NCBI GenBank assembly: GCA_963759115.1
Contig: CAVWXT010000007.1
Location: forward strand, 1 to 64,000
Source of the DNA: CAVWXT01 sp963759115
GTDB taxonomy: Bacteria > Planctomycetota > Planctomycetia > Pirellulales > Thermoguttaceae
Length of the DNA stretch: 64,000 bases
Reading direction: 5' to 3'
Part shown: positions 45,266-53,878 of the stretch, in pieces
How positions within the stretch are numbered: position 1 is the stretch's first letter
Layout of the letters: each line of letters starts with the position of its first letter
Notes under the pieces: model-generated
Databases searched by the model: none
What the model was told of the DNA's origin: nothing
The model's input: only the letters and a program-made list of their open reading frames with translations
Translations under genes and position numbers: made by a program

Positions 45266-46238
45266 CTACTTCACGCCGCAGGCCCGCTGGGCCCGGAGCA
45301 GGACCTCGGCGGCCTTGGCTCGGGCACGGGCCGCGCCGTCGGCCAGGATCGCCCGGACCCGCTCGGGATGCGTCTCCAATTCGCGGCGGCGATCGCGGGC
45401 TTCGGCGAAGTAGTCCACGGCCAGGTCGGCGAGGGCCTTCTTCACTTCGCCGTAGCCGAAGCCGCCCCGCCGATAGGTGGCCGCCATCGTTTCCCGCTGA
45501 GCGTCGTCGGCAAAAAGGGCGTAGAGCTGGAAGAGGTGATCGGTGCCCGGCTCCTTGGGCTGTTCCATCGGCCGCGAGTCGGTCACGATCCGCATGATCT
45601 GCTTTCGCAGGGCCTTGGGGTCCTCGAAAACCTCCAGCGTATTGCCGTAGCTCTTCGACATCTTCTCGCCGTCGACGCCGGGCACGCGGGCCGACGTGTC
45701 CAAGAGTCTCGCCTTCGGTAGAATGAACGTTTCGCCGAACAGATGGTTGAAACTCCCCGCTAGATCGCGGCAGACCTCTATGTGCTGCACCTGGTCCTCG
45801 CCCACCGGCACCGTATCGGAGTCATAGGCCAGGATGTCGGCCGCCATCAGCACGGGATAGGCGAACAGGCCGGCGTCGGCCGGCAGCCCTTTCGCCTTCT
45901 TTTCCTTGTAGGCGTGACATCGTTCGAGCAAGCCCATCGGCGTGACGGTCATCAAGAGCCAGCACAATTCGGAGACCTCCGGCACGTCGGACTGCACGAA
46001 CAGAGTGGCGCGATTCGGGATCGAGCCCCAGCGACAGCAGTCCAATGGCCGCGTCCAGCGTATATTGCGTAAGGGCCGCCCGATCGCGAACGGTCGTCAA
46101 TGCGTGCAGGTTCGCGATGAAGTACAAGGCGCCGTCGGGATCGCCTTGCAGCTCAATGTACTGTCGGATGGCGCCGAAATAGTTGCCCCAGTGAAATCGG
46201 CCTTGGCCCGTCGGTTGAATGCCGGAAAGAACACGCAT
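45266..46238 (-). pseudogene. trpS: Tryptophanyl-tRNA synthetase, one frameshift
   Basis: Start MRVLSGIQPTGQGRFHWGNY with the HIGH-type site (TGQGRFHWGNY). KMSKS is in DGEKMSKSYGN. The middle includes FVQSDVPEVSELCWLLMTVT and YPVLMAADILAYDSDTVPVG. The frame is lost near 46020: GLDPES should read on as RATLFVQSDV, and removing one T does so. The corrected length is about 323 residues, normal for class I TrpRS. It charges tRNA-Trp and is essential if single-copy. An indel here points to a sequencing or assembly error rather than decay. Confidence 0.9.
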
Positions 46239-46288
46239 GGGAAGGGAGAGGGATTGGGGATTAGGGATTAGGGGATTAGGGGGAAGGC
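46239..46288. repeat. G-rich GGGATTA-like tandem repeat
   Basis: Repeated GGGATTAGGG-like units (GGATTGGGGATTAGGGATTA, then GGGGATTAGGGGG) immediately upstream of the trpS start and before pyrD. Could form a G-quadruplex in the plus strand. Confidence 0.7.
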
Positions 46289-46290
46289 TA

Positions 46291-47211
46291 TCATTGTCCG
46301 AGCGTTCCGACCACCTCGCTGACCGAACTGGCGCCCAGTTCAGCCAAGGCGGCGGGAAGGGCGTCGAGGATCTGCGTCGACACCGTGGGATTGTAAAAGT
46401 TTGCCGTGCCGATCTGAACGGCGGTGGCGCCGGTGACGAGGAACTCCATGACATCGTTCACATGGGCGATGCCGCCGACGGCCACCAGCGGAATCTTGAC
46501 GGCACGGGCTGCCTGGTAGACGATCCGCAGGGCGATGGGCTTGATGGCCGGGCCGCTCAGCCCGCCCAGCACGTTGCCCAGCACGGGCCGGCGGCGGCGC
46601 CAATCGACCGCCATGCCCAGACAGGTGTTGATCAACGAGAGGGCGTCGGCCCCCGCCGCCTCGGCCGCACGGGCAATCACCGTGACATCCGTCACGTTGG
46701 GCGTGAGCTTGGCCAGGATCGGGTGCGAACAGGCCTTCCGCACGCCGGAGACCACCTTCTCGCACAACGACGGGTTCGTGCCAAAGTCAACCCCGCCACT
46801 GACATTCGGGCACGACATGTTGAGTTCTAGTGCGTCCACGCCGGGCACGCCCTCCAATCGGGCGGCCATGTCGATGAACTCGTCCCAACTCTTGCCCGCA
46901 ATGCTGACGACCACGGCGGTCTTTAGCGAAGCCAGGTAGGGCAACTGCCGCTCAATGAAGGCCTCGATGCCGTCGTTGTCCAATCCGATGGAATTGAGCA
47001 TGCCGCCGGTGGTTTCGACCGTGCGCGGCGGTCGGTTTCCGGCTCGCGGCAGTTGCGTAATCGTCTTGGGCAGAATACCGCCCAGCCGCGACACGTCGAC
47101 CAGGCCGGCCATTTCTCGGGCGTATCCGAACGTGCCCGAGGCCACCATGATGGGATTCGCCAGGCGCAAGCGGCCCAGTTGAACGTCGAGATGGACGTCG
47201 GTGGGATTCAC
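46291..47211 (-). CDS. pyrD: Dihydroorotate dehydrogenase, class 1B catalytic subunit
   Basis: 306 residues. Pyrimidine biosynthesis: oxidises dihydroorotate to orotate using FMN. Visible are MVASGTFGYAREMAGLVDVS, KTITQLPRAGNRPPRTVETT, the active-site Cys in ALELNMSCPNVSGGVDFGTN, LAKLTPNVTDVTVIARAAEA and the FMN phosphate site (GGIAHVNDVMEFLVTGATAV). A Cys rather than Ser at the base position and the length fit class 1B (NAD-linked). Upstream of trpS on the minus strand. pyrF lies 3.4 kb away on the other strand. Frame intact. Confidence 0.93.
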   Translation of the reverse strand: MNPTDVHLDVQLGRLRLANPIMVASGTFGYAREMAGLVDVSRLGGILPKTITQLPRAGNRPPRTVETTGGMLNSIGLDNDGIEAFIERQLPYLASLKTAVVVSIAGKSWDEFIDMAARLEGVPGVDALELNMSCPNVSGGVDFGTNPSLCEKVVSGVRKACSHPILAKLTPNVTDVTVIARAAEAAGADALSLINTCLGMAVDWRRRRPVLGNVLGGLSGPAIKPIALRIVYQAARAVKIPLVAVGGIAHVNDVMEFLVTGATAVQIGTANFYNPTVSTQILDALPAALAELGASSVSEVVGTLGQ

Positions 47212-47323
47212 GGGCGTTCGTTCGGTTGGCGGTTACAGCGCACGCGCATACGCAGAGGGACTTCCGTAGGCATGGCTCCATTGGGGGGTGACGATTGCGC
47301 TTCGTTGGGACGGCAGTTCAGCC

Positions 47324-47356
47324 TGTTGGGGTGGCAGTTCAACTGCCACCCCAACA
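47324..47356. repeat. Perfect palindrome TGTTGGGGTGGCAGTT + complement
   Basis: Sixteen-base arms, TGTTGGGGTGGCAGTT and AACTGCCACCCCAACA, separated by one base. REP-like, in the spacer upstream of pyrD. Confidence 0.75.
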
Positions 47357-47488
47357 GACCCGTTCACTGTCACCCCGCGAGCGCCACCTCAGCAGAGCCA
47401 CGTCAACAGGATCTCCCCAGCAAAATGGACAGAATCGCCAGTGTAGCGACCCGATCCACCGGGTGTCAATTTCCGCCGACCGCGCAGA

Positions 47489-47707
47489 CTAGATTATGCC
47501 ACCGTGAGTCCGGTAGGGCGTCTGGTGGTCAGGCGCGTCGAGGAACCACATCCGCTCCCACTCGTCCAAGAGCAGACGCAGGTTTTCTGACGTGAACATC
47601 AATTCCTGGGTGCGGCGGACCGGGTCAGCCGAATAGGCCGGGATAAGGCACCCGGCCGCCGTGCTGAGCAGCATGCCACACGCCAATGCCATTAGCAGGC
47701 TACGCAT
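47489..47707 (-). CDS. Small lipoprotein (72 aa)
   Basis: MRSLLMALACGMLLSTAAGC: N-terminal signal with lipobox (STAAGC). The mature part is helical (TQELMFTSENLRLLLDEWER) with an acidic surface. This arrangement is common among small planctomycete envelope proteins. Function unknown. Confidence 0.65.
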   Translation of the reverse strand: MRSLLMALACGMLLSTAAGCLIPAYSADPVRRTQELMFTSENLRLLLDEWERMWFLDAPDHQTPYRTHGGII

Positions 47708-47915
47708 CGGACAATCCTCCGTGAAACGAATACCCCCTGCATCCTAGCAAGATGGTTTGTGTGCGACCCCGGCGGCGATGACAACGCCAACCTGCCGGAG
47801 GCGAACCTTCCGAAAGTCTATGTAGTGACGAGAGAAAAGATCGAGACGAGAGTAGTAGGACGTGTCGCTGGGCGGCCGCGTGTCTGCTGCGTGGCAGACT
47901 TGGTATCGCGGCGGC

Positions 47916-48320
47916 TTATGGCTCGCGGTGATCGGTGTCGTAACTCGCTGTCGCGCCAAGCGGTTGGGGCACAGGTTTCGGAGTCGCGTCCTTGCCGCCG
48001 GTTTTCACCCGGGCCGCCCTAGCAGCGGCCGCGGCCTGACGCTCCAACTCCTTGACCCGTTCCTCCATCTCCTTGCCTGGCTTGAACGTGACCACGTATT
48101 TCTCGGGTACGAACACCTTGTCGCCGGTACGCGGGTTGCGGGCCTTGCGGGGGGCCCGACGTTTTACCTCGAACACGCCAAAGTTGCGAAGTTCAATCCG
48201 CCGCTCCGCTACCAGGGCCTCGACAATGGCGTCGAAGGTCTTCTGCACGATCTCTTTCGTCTGCAATTGGGTCAGACCGATTTCCTCAGAGATAGTCCGG
48301 ACGATTTCTTTCTTGGTCAC
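47916..48320 (-). CDS. HU/IHF-family DNA-binding protein with basic tail (134 aa)
   Basis: MTKKEIVRTISEEIGLTQLQ, then TKEIVQKTFDAIVEALVAER, RIELRNFGVFEVKRRAPRKA and RNPRTGDKVFVPEKYVVTFK: a complete HU fold with the flexible beta-arm (RNPRTG). After residue 90 a 40-residue Ala/Lys/Pro tail (AAAAARAARVKTGGK) is added, as in some planctomycete and actinobacterial HUs. Global DNA organisation is the likely role. Confidence 0.9.
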   Translation of the reverse strand: MTKKEIVRTISEEIGLTQLQTKEIVQKTFDAIVEALVAERRIELRNFGVFEVKRRAPRKARNPRTGDKVFVPEKYVVTFKPGKEMEERVKELERQAAAAARAARVKTGGKDATPKPVPQPLGATASYDTDHREP

Positions 48321-49023
48321 GACTCAATTCTCCTCTGAGAAGGGTCGTCGCAGGCTGGAGTAGCGGACACGGACGAAAACGCTGCCGCGATGCTCCAAGT
48401 GTAGGTGCCATAACGACTAGTGTCAAGGCCAATGTGCGATCGCGTCTGCCATGGGGGCCGCCTCGCGGTGACGTCAACCGTGGAAGCGCCCAACGCACGC
48501 GAGGCACGTCTATTCGTAAGTGCTTATTTTCAAAGAACTTATGCCGATCAAGCCGCCGCGGCGCCACGACTTGGTTCTTAAGTCCTTCCGAGCAAAGGAC
48601 TAACGAGCCGTTTTCATGGCCTTCCGAGGCCGACAACCGGCCGTTGCGCAGTGGCAGAGCCTGCCCGCCCTGGGCTGCACCTATCATCGGTTGCCCAGGC
48701 GAAAAACTCTTGCCAGACATCAAAATCGTTATTATCGATAGGCTTTGGCGACATCGGAAATCCTGACGAAATGATCCGTCTCTGTGCCTCCACCAATTGT
48801 TGCTGGCTGCAGGGCTGCTCTGCCAAAACGGCAGGCAGATCTGTCGAAAAGGACGAGCTATTCCTCCCAAATTCGCTCTAGCACCGCCCCCACAAATGAC
48901 GTAAGATTCGTTGCAGACGCCGGTTATCCTCGTATTGCCCCCAAGGTGACGGGGATGGCCTACAATGGCATACAAGTTGCACTCGATCTGCGTTGGACCG
49001 TGGCAAACGAGGCAATTGAAGCC
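48321..49023. other. Long spacer, no supported gene
   Basis: About 700 bases with no gene that I can support. A minus ORF at 48614-48826 (LVEAQRRIISSGFPMSPKPI) is possible but has no family. This stretch probably holds promoters for the HU gene (minus) and the receiver gene (plus). Confidence 0.4.
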
Positions 49024-49413
49024 ATGATGCTGGAAACGCCCTCACTGCTGATTACGGACGACGATCCCGGTTTCCGGGAGACGCTCCGCGTCGTCTTCGA
49101 GCCGAGGGGCTTTCGCACGCTCTTGGCAGGCGACGGCGAGGAGGCGCTGAAGATCGTCCACAATGAAACGGTTCACGTGGTGCTGTTGGACATGCACATG
49201 CCAAGACTCACCGGGCTGGAGACCCTGCGGATGCTCAAGGAGTTTCGGGCGATGCTCCCCTGCATTCTGATCTCCGCTCAACTGGATGAACGAATCGTCG
49301 AGCAGGCGGAGCGGGCCCATGCCTACTCGGTCCTCTCCAAGACGGTGACCGTACGACAGATCACCCATGCGGTCCGGCAGGCATTGCAGCGGACCTACGC
49401 GTGGCACGGGTGA
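49024..49413 (+). CDS. Stand-alone response-regulator receiver protein
   Basis: About 129 residues, start MMLETPSLLITDDDPGFRET. Receiver fold: acidic pair in LLITDDDPGF, phospho-acceptor Asp in VHVVLLDMHMPRLTGLETLR, conserved Ser in LISAQLD, Lys in VLSKTVTV. No output domain, so it acts by protein contact, perhaps with a histidine kinase elsewhere. Longer in-frame starts exist (48955) but the shorter is normal for the fold. Nothing else of the pathway lies next to it. Confidence 0.85.
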   Translation: MMLETPSLLITDDDPGFRETLRVVFEPRGFRTLLAGDGEEALKIVHNETVHVVLLDMHMPRLTGLETLRMLKEFRAMLPCILISAQLDERIVEQAERAHAYSVLSKTVTVRQITHAVRQALQRTYAWHG

Positions 49414-49451
49414 CAGGGAAGGGGGAAGGCGGAGGGCGGAAGGGGGAAGTT
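49409..49451. repeat. G-rich low-complexity repeat between receiver and epimerase genes
   Basis: GGGAAGGGGGAAGGCGGAGG followed by GCGGAAGGGGGAAG. Similar in kind to 46239-46288. Candidate G-quadruplex or slippage-prone VNTR. Confidence 0.65.
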
Positions 49452-49478
49452 CCTCATTCACGGCTCGTCGTTTACCCT

Positions 49479-50495
49479 ATGACCAAAGTCCTGGTTACCG
49501 GCGCAAGTGGGTTCATTGGGACGCACCTGGTGGCGGCCCTCGCCGAGCGGGGCGACGAAGTATCCTGCCTGGTGCGGAAGACCTCACAGGTCGATCGGCT
49601 CAAGGAGATGGGAGTACGTCTGGTCATTGGCGACGTGACCGATCCCGCCTGCTTGCCGGCCGCAGTCGCCGGTCAAGAGATCGTCTACCATCTGGCCGGC
49701 CGCACGTTGGCGCTGAAGCGCCGGCAGTTCTACGATGTGAATCGCCTGGGTGTTGCTCAAATCGCCAAGGCGTGCGCCGGGCAGCGCAGGCCGCCAGTGT
49801 TGGTGTACGTTTCGTCGCTGGCGGCGGCGGGACCAGCCATCGACGGTCGGCCGCGGGTCGAGTCTGATTCGCCCTCGCCCGTGTCGCACTATGGTCGCAG
49901 CAAGCGGTTTGGTGAGTACGTCGCCGAAAGTTTTGCCTACCGCGTGCCCACCACCGTCGTTCGCCCGCCGATCGTGCTGGGCGAGGGAGATCGGCTGGGG
50001 CTTCCGCTGTTTCGTTCGGTCGTTCGATTCGGCATACACCTATCGCCGGGGTTCAAGTCGCAGCGTTTTTCGCTGATTCACGCCGACGACCTGGTGCAAC
50101 TGGTGATGCTGGCCGCCGAGCGCGGCAAGCGGCTGCCGCCCTTGGGCCAGCGCGGCGAGCCAAACGGCCACGGGTATTATTTCGCCGCCTGCGAACAAGA
50201 TCTGACCTATGCCGATCTGGGCCGACTGGTGGCCGAGTCGGTGGGGCGGCGGGTGCTGGTCATTCCCACGGCCATGCCCGTGGTGCGCACCGTGGCCGCC
50301 GTCGGCGAGGCCATCTCGCACGTGCGCCAACAGCCGTTGGTGATGAACCTCGACAAGGCCCGCGAGATCGCCGCCGGAAGCTGGCTCTGTTCCGCCCAGG
50401 CCGCCAGGGACGACTTGGGCTTCGCCGTCGGCGCCCCGCTGCTGGAACGGCTCCGTCAGACGGCCGAGTGGTATCAGCGCGAGGGATGGCTGTAA
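49479..50495 (+). CDS. NAD-dependent epimerase/dehydratase (extended SDR)
   Basis: 338 residues. N-terminal Rossmann motif VLVTGASGFIGTHLVAAL, a YHLAGRT block, catalytic triad Ser in VYVSSLAAAGP and Tyr-x3-Lys in SHYGRSKRFGEYVAE, and the substrate region PIVLGEGDRLGLPL. An extended SDR of the sugar-nucleotide epimerase or 3-beta-HSD/dihydroflavonol-reductase-like class; the substrate cannot be told. Frame intact. Follows the receiver gene after a G-rich spacer. Confidence 0.88.
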   Translation: MTKVLVTGASGFIGTHLVAALAERGDEVSCLVRKTSQVDRLKEMGVRLVIGDVTDPACLPAAVAGQEIVYHLAGRTLALKRRQFYDVNRLGVAQIAKACAGQRRPPVLVYVSSLAAAGPAIDGRPRVESDSPSPVSHYGRSKRFGEYVAESFAYRVPTTVVRPPIVLGEGDRLGLPLFRSVVRFGIHLSPGFKSQRFSLIHADDLVQLVMLAAERGKRLPPLGQRGEPNGHGYYFAACEQDLTYADLGRLVAESVGRRVLVIPTAMPVVRTVAAVGEAISHVRQQPLVMNLDKAREIAAGSWLCSAQAARDDLGFAVGAPLLERLRQTAEWYQREGWL

Positions 50496-50601
50496 CTGCC
50501 GATCGGAATTGCACCGTCGTCCCCATGCGTGAAGTCGGACGACTTTGTATGATGGAACGCAAATCAACTCCCCGAAGAGATCGCTCATAAGGAGCCAACC
50601 C

Positions 50602-51525
50602 GTGCTGTCTTTCGCCGACCGACTCGATGCGGCCGTCCGGCGTTGCCGCAATCCCGTGCTGGTAGGACTCGATCCCCGGCAGGAAAGCCTTCCTTCCGAC
50701 GTCCTTCCCGAGAGCGGCAGCGCGAGTTTGCAGGGAACGGCCGCCGCCTACGGGCGATTCTGCCGCGGGGTGATCGACGTGGTGTCTCCTCTGGTGCCGG
50801 CCGTCAAGCCGCAGGCCGCGTTCTTCGAGCAGCTTGGCCCGCTGGGCATGGCGGTCCTGGCCGAAGTGATTCAGTATGCCCAGCAGAAGGGCTTGTTGGT
50901 GATCCTCGACGGCAAGCGGAACGACATCGGCTCGACCGCCACGGCCTACGCGCAAGGGATGCTCGGTTCCGGCGGCCAAAGCCCGTGGGGGGCCGACGCC
51001 CTGACCGTCAGCCCTTACCTTGGCGACGATAGCCTTCAGCCGTTCATCGACGTGGCCGTCGAGCGTGCCGCGGGCGTGTTCGTGCTGGTGAAGACCTCGA
51101 ACCCCGGCGGCAAGATGCTCCAGGATCTCGCGGCGGAGGGCCGGCCCATGTATCGCCACGTGGCGGAGTACGTCGAGCGGCAGGCCGTCAAGACGGCGGG
51201 CGCCTGCGGCTACGGCGCGGTCGGGGCCGTAGTGGGCGCCACTTACCCGGCCCAACTGGCCGAGCTTCGCTCGGCGATGCCGCACACGTGGTTCCTCGTG
51301 CCTGGCTTCGGCAGCCAGGGCGGCACCGCCCGTGACGTGGCCGCCGCCTTCGATCCGCAGGGCGGCGGGGCCATCGTCAACAACTCGCGGGGCATCATCT
51401 TCGCCCACGCCATCAAGGCGTACTCCCAGCGGTACGGCGCTGGCCAGTGGCAACAAGCCGTCGAAGCCGCCACGCAAGACATGATCGGGCAACTCCGCAG
51501 CGAAACACCGGTGGGAAAATTGTAA
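50602..51525 (+). CDS. pyrF: Orotidine-5'-phosphate decarboxylase
   Basis: 307 residues, last step of UMP synthesis. GTG 50602 is chosen because AAGGAG lies seven bases upstream. Catalytic D-x-K-x-x-D is in VILDGKRNDIGSTATAYAQG. PVLVGLDPRQESLP and VKPQAAFFEQLGPLG at the N-terminus and FLVPGFGSQGGTARDVAAAF near the end mark the longer (group 2, about 280-310 aa) form used by many bacteria. The 3' end overlaps on the opposite strand with the run-on ndk frame. Frame intact. Confidence 0.93.
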   Translation: MLSFADRLDAAVRRCRNPVLVGLDPRQESLPSDVLPESGSASLQGTAAAYGRFCRGVIDVVSPLVPAVKPQAAFFEQLGPLGMAVLAEVIQYAQQKGLLVILDGKRNDIGSTATAYAQGMLGSGGQSPWGADALTVSPYLGDDSLQPFIDVAVERAAGVFVLVKTSNPGGKMLQDLAAEGRPMYRHVAEYVERQAVKTAGACGYGAVGAVVGATYPAQLAELRSAMPHTWFLVPGFGSQGGTARDVAAAFDPQGGGAIVNNSRGIIFAHAIKAYSQRYGAGQWQQAVEAATQDMIGQLRSETPVGKL

Positions 51526-52051
51526 GTGCAAGAGTAGGGTGGGACAAGCGTAGCGCAGTCCCACCAATTGCCGTGAAGAACCTGGTGGGACCGCACTGCG
51601 CTTGTCCCACCCTACCTTCCTGTTGCGGAAAGCTCATCGCGCAGATCTCCTCCGGGCTGAAGAAGATGGCGATCTCGCGTTGGGCCGACTCCAGGCCGTC
51701 GGAGGCGTGTACCAGGTTCATCTGCTGACTGGAGCTGAAGTCGCCGCGGACCGTACCGGCAACGGCATCCAGGCCGTTGGTGGCGCCCACCATACTGCGG
51801 ACCACGCGGATCGCTTCCGGCCCCTCGACGATCATGGCCACCAGCGGCCCGCCGGTGATGAAGGCCTCCAGGTTGGGATACCACGGCTTGAGAACGTGCT
51901 CGGCGTAGTGCCGCTTCGCCAGCTCGGGCGTAACCCGCATCAGCTTCATGGCGACGATGTTGAGTCCCTTGTCCTCAAAGCGGGCGATCACGCGGCCCAT
52001 CAAGCGCCGCTGCAGGCAATCGGGTTTGAGTAACACGAGCGAGCGTTCCAT
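51413..52051 (-). CDS. ndk: Nucleoside diphosphate kinase with read-through C-terminus
   Basis: Start MERSLVLLKPDCLQRRLMGR. Balances NTP pools. The catalytic His region is visible (QQMNLVHASDGLESAQREIA), with GGPLVAMIVEGPEAIRVVRS and GATNGLDAVAGTVRGDF. Normal family length is 140-155 residues and homology ends about FFSPEEI. Here no stop appears and the frame runs on through the REP palindrome 51534-51615 and 113 bases antisense into pyrF, to 212 residues. Insertion of the repeat seems to have removed the native stop. Confidence 0.85.
   Translation of the reverse strand: MERSLVLLKPDCLQRRLMGRVIARFEDKGLNIVAMKLMRVTPELAKRHYAEHVLKPWYPNLEAFITGGPLVAMIVEGPEAIRVVRSMVGATNGLDAVAGTVRGDFSSSQQMNLVHASDGLESAQREIAIFFSPEEICAMSFPQQEGRVGQAQCGPTRFFTAIGGTALRLSHPTLALTIFPPVFRCGVARSCLAWRLRRLVATGQRRTAGSTP
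51534..51615. repeat. REP-like inverted repeat between pyrF and ndk
   Basis: Arms of about 32 bases, GTAGGGTGGGACAAGCGTAG continuing CGCAGTCCCACC on the left and GGTGGGACCGCACTGCGCTT continuing GTCCCACCCTAC on the right, separated by about 18 bases. It lies in the convergent spacer and could act as a bidirectional terminator. It is nested in the extended ndk frame. Confidence 0.85.
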
Positions 52052-52408
52052 AAGTCGTCCTTTGCAGGGCAGGCAAGACGGATGATTCTAGGAGATTTGC
52101 GCGGGCGGCTCAAGCCCTGCCGAACGCGGATGCAGCCCACGGAGGCGGCGGTGCGAAATGTGGATCACTTGTCTGGCGGGCACTTCATCACGTCGGCGCC
52201 CTTGGCTTGTACCGTGTGCAAGAGTGCAAAACGGGGGCGCTCGGGTATACGTACACCCCCTTGTTCACCTACGGAACAGCCCTGTCAGAAACCGACGCGA
52301 GAGCGGAAATCGGGCAAACTTGACATTGTCCAGTCTTGATGTAGGCTTTCAGCAGCCGTGTCACACGGGTAACGGCAGCCAGATAACCAAGGAGCAGGAA
52401 TTTGTCTT
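52052..52408. other. Spacer upstream of the PilZ gene
   Basis: About 350 bases with no supported gene. Contains the divergent promoter region between ndk and the PilZ gene. Confidence 0.45.
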
Positions 52409-52861
52409 ATGGAAACGCTGCCGTGGTCGCGAGGGGGCATGTCACCGGAAGACCTCAAAAAAGAAGTGCGGGAGAAAATCCGCGGCCTGCTCAGCAACCT
52501 TCTGTATCCGCACGAACGTTCGTTGGGCGAGCGCCGACGAGTGTTTCGTTGTCCACTGCCGCAACCGATCTACCTGACCCTGCCCAACCAGGACGAAACG
52601 GGTTGTCAAGGCGAATTGATCGCAGCGGCAGGAAAAGACCTCTCCGAACTTGGTATTGGATTTTTCCACGCCACGCCGCTGCCGGCCCAACGGATGGTTG
52701 TCTCGCTGCAACTGTCCGAATCGCGTTGGCAGGCGTTCTTGGTTAAAGTGGTTTGCAGCCGCGCCATCCGGCAGGGTTGGTACGAAAGCGGCGCTCGCTT
52801 CGTCCGTTGTGTACCAAACCTACCGATCGAACTGACAACGCCGCCGAACAAATCGGCCTGA
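52409..52861 (+). CDS. PilZ-like domain protein (150 aa)
   Basis: METLPWSRGGMSPEDLKKEV start. The motif ERRRVFRCPLPQPIYLTL, then DLSELGIGFFHATPLPAQRM and VVCSRAIRQGWYESGARFVR, fits PilZ (RxxxR followed by D/NxSxxG). PilZ domains bind cyclic di-GMP. The first Arg pair is present (RRRVFR) and DLSELG matches the second half. A helical N-terminal extension may mediate protein contact. Confidence 0.75.
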   Translation: METLPWSRGGMSPEDLKKEVREKIRGLLSNLLYPHERSLGERRRVFRCPLPQPIYLTLPNQDETGCQGELIAAAGKDLSELGIGFFHATPLPAQRMVVSLQLSESRWQAFLVKVVCSRAIRQGWYESGARFVRCVPNLPIELTTPPNKSA

Positions 52862-52922
52862 ACGGGAGCAATGTTCACGGCTCATCAAACATCCGCTCCA
52901 TGCTCCATCGACGGCCGGCCAT

Positions 52923-53324
52923 CTATCGCCGCGGCGGAATGAACGTATACGGCGTGCGGATCATGGCCATCTGCCGCTGCATCCACTGTGCCTGCCAGAC
53001 GGCCATCGGGTTGGGCCGGTACGGCTTGTTGCGGCTCTTGCGTTCTACGGGGGTGGTGGGGGTCTTGGCGTTTGACTGCGATGTGTCCGGCGTGCTGACC
53101 GCGGCCTTCTCCTTGGCCGGCTTCGCACCCAAGGCTTGCTGCCTCTTGATCTTGGCTTGTTCGGCGGCCCGCTCCCGCGCTACCTTCCAAGCGGCGGCCT
53201 CTTGGATCTTCGGGTCGAACAGCGCCGCGGGATCGTCCAAGATGCTCTTAGGTGCGTCGGCGTCTTGACCCAAGACTGCGACGGCCGAAAAACACAGAAG
53301 CGTGCAGAGAAGCAATCGGTTCAT
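52923..53324 (-). CDS. Secreted hypothetical protein (133 aa)
   Basis: MNRLLLCTLLCFSAVAVLGQ signal peptide, then a Lys/Ala-rich helix (ERAAEQAKIKRQQALGAKPA) and a basic Pro-rich C-terminus. Four-base overlap with the upstream membrane-protein gene, so both are co-translated. Not recognised. Confidence 0.6.
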   Translation of the reverse strand: MNRLLLCTLLCFSAVAVLGQDADAPKSILDDPAALFDPKIQEAAAWKVARERAAEQAKIKRQQALGAKPAKEKAAVSTPDTSQSNAKTPTTPVERKSRNKPYRPNPMAVWQAQWMQRQMAMIRTPYTFIPPRR

Positions 53325-53668
53325 GGTGACCGTCCTGTGGACGCGACCTCTTTCAGGTCGTCACAGGCCGGCTCTCTTTTTGGCGAGACGCTAGCGGAAG
53401 GCGGTGGCATCCGCTGTGCGACGGGTGGCGATTCCCTTTCTATTTTCCCCCGTAAACGGTCAATGGCATTTACAATACAGTTCGTTGCGGTCGCGATCGC
53501 TGCCAAGAGCAAGAGCGCGGTGCCAAGCTCAAATCTGAGCCGACGCTGGGCCATAAGCCCGATGTCAGTAGTCCCGTCGATAGTTATAAGGGAGTTGAGG
53601 GCGTCAAACCAGCAAAGCAGGCCGGTCAATCCCATGATCGCAATGCAAAGCACTAGCACAGTTCGCAT
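53321..53668 (-). CDS. Membrane protein with two TM segments (115 aa)
   Basis: Two hydrophobic helices: VLVLCIAIMGLTGLLCWFDA and LGTALLLLAAIATATNCIVN, then a basic and Pro-rich cytoplasmic tail. Upstream partner of the secreted protein. Function unknown. Confidence 0.6.
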   Translation of the reverse strand: MRTVLVLCIAIMGLTGLLCWFDALNSLITIDGTTDIGLMAQRRLRFELGTALLLLAAIATATNCIVNAIDRLRGKIERESPPVAQRMPPPSASVSPKREPACDDLKEVASTGRSP

Positions 53669-53878
53669 GGTTCACCTCCCCACAGGTAGTCTGTCACGTC
53701 CGCCCAGCAAAAACAATGCCCGCTTCAGGGGACGCGCGAATGATCCGGCATACTGCGACCGGATCTCTCAACACGACCTTCCTGTTGAGAATTATTGCGA
53801 GTATCCTTTGTCGAGGGGCAGTCGGCCGGCCGCGTTCCGGCCCGATCGGAAGAACCGTGCACGCATTAGGAGCCTCTC

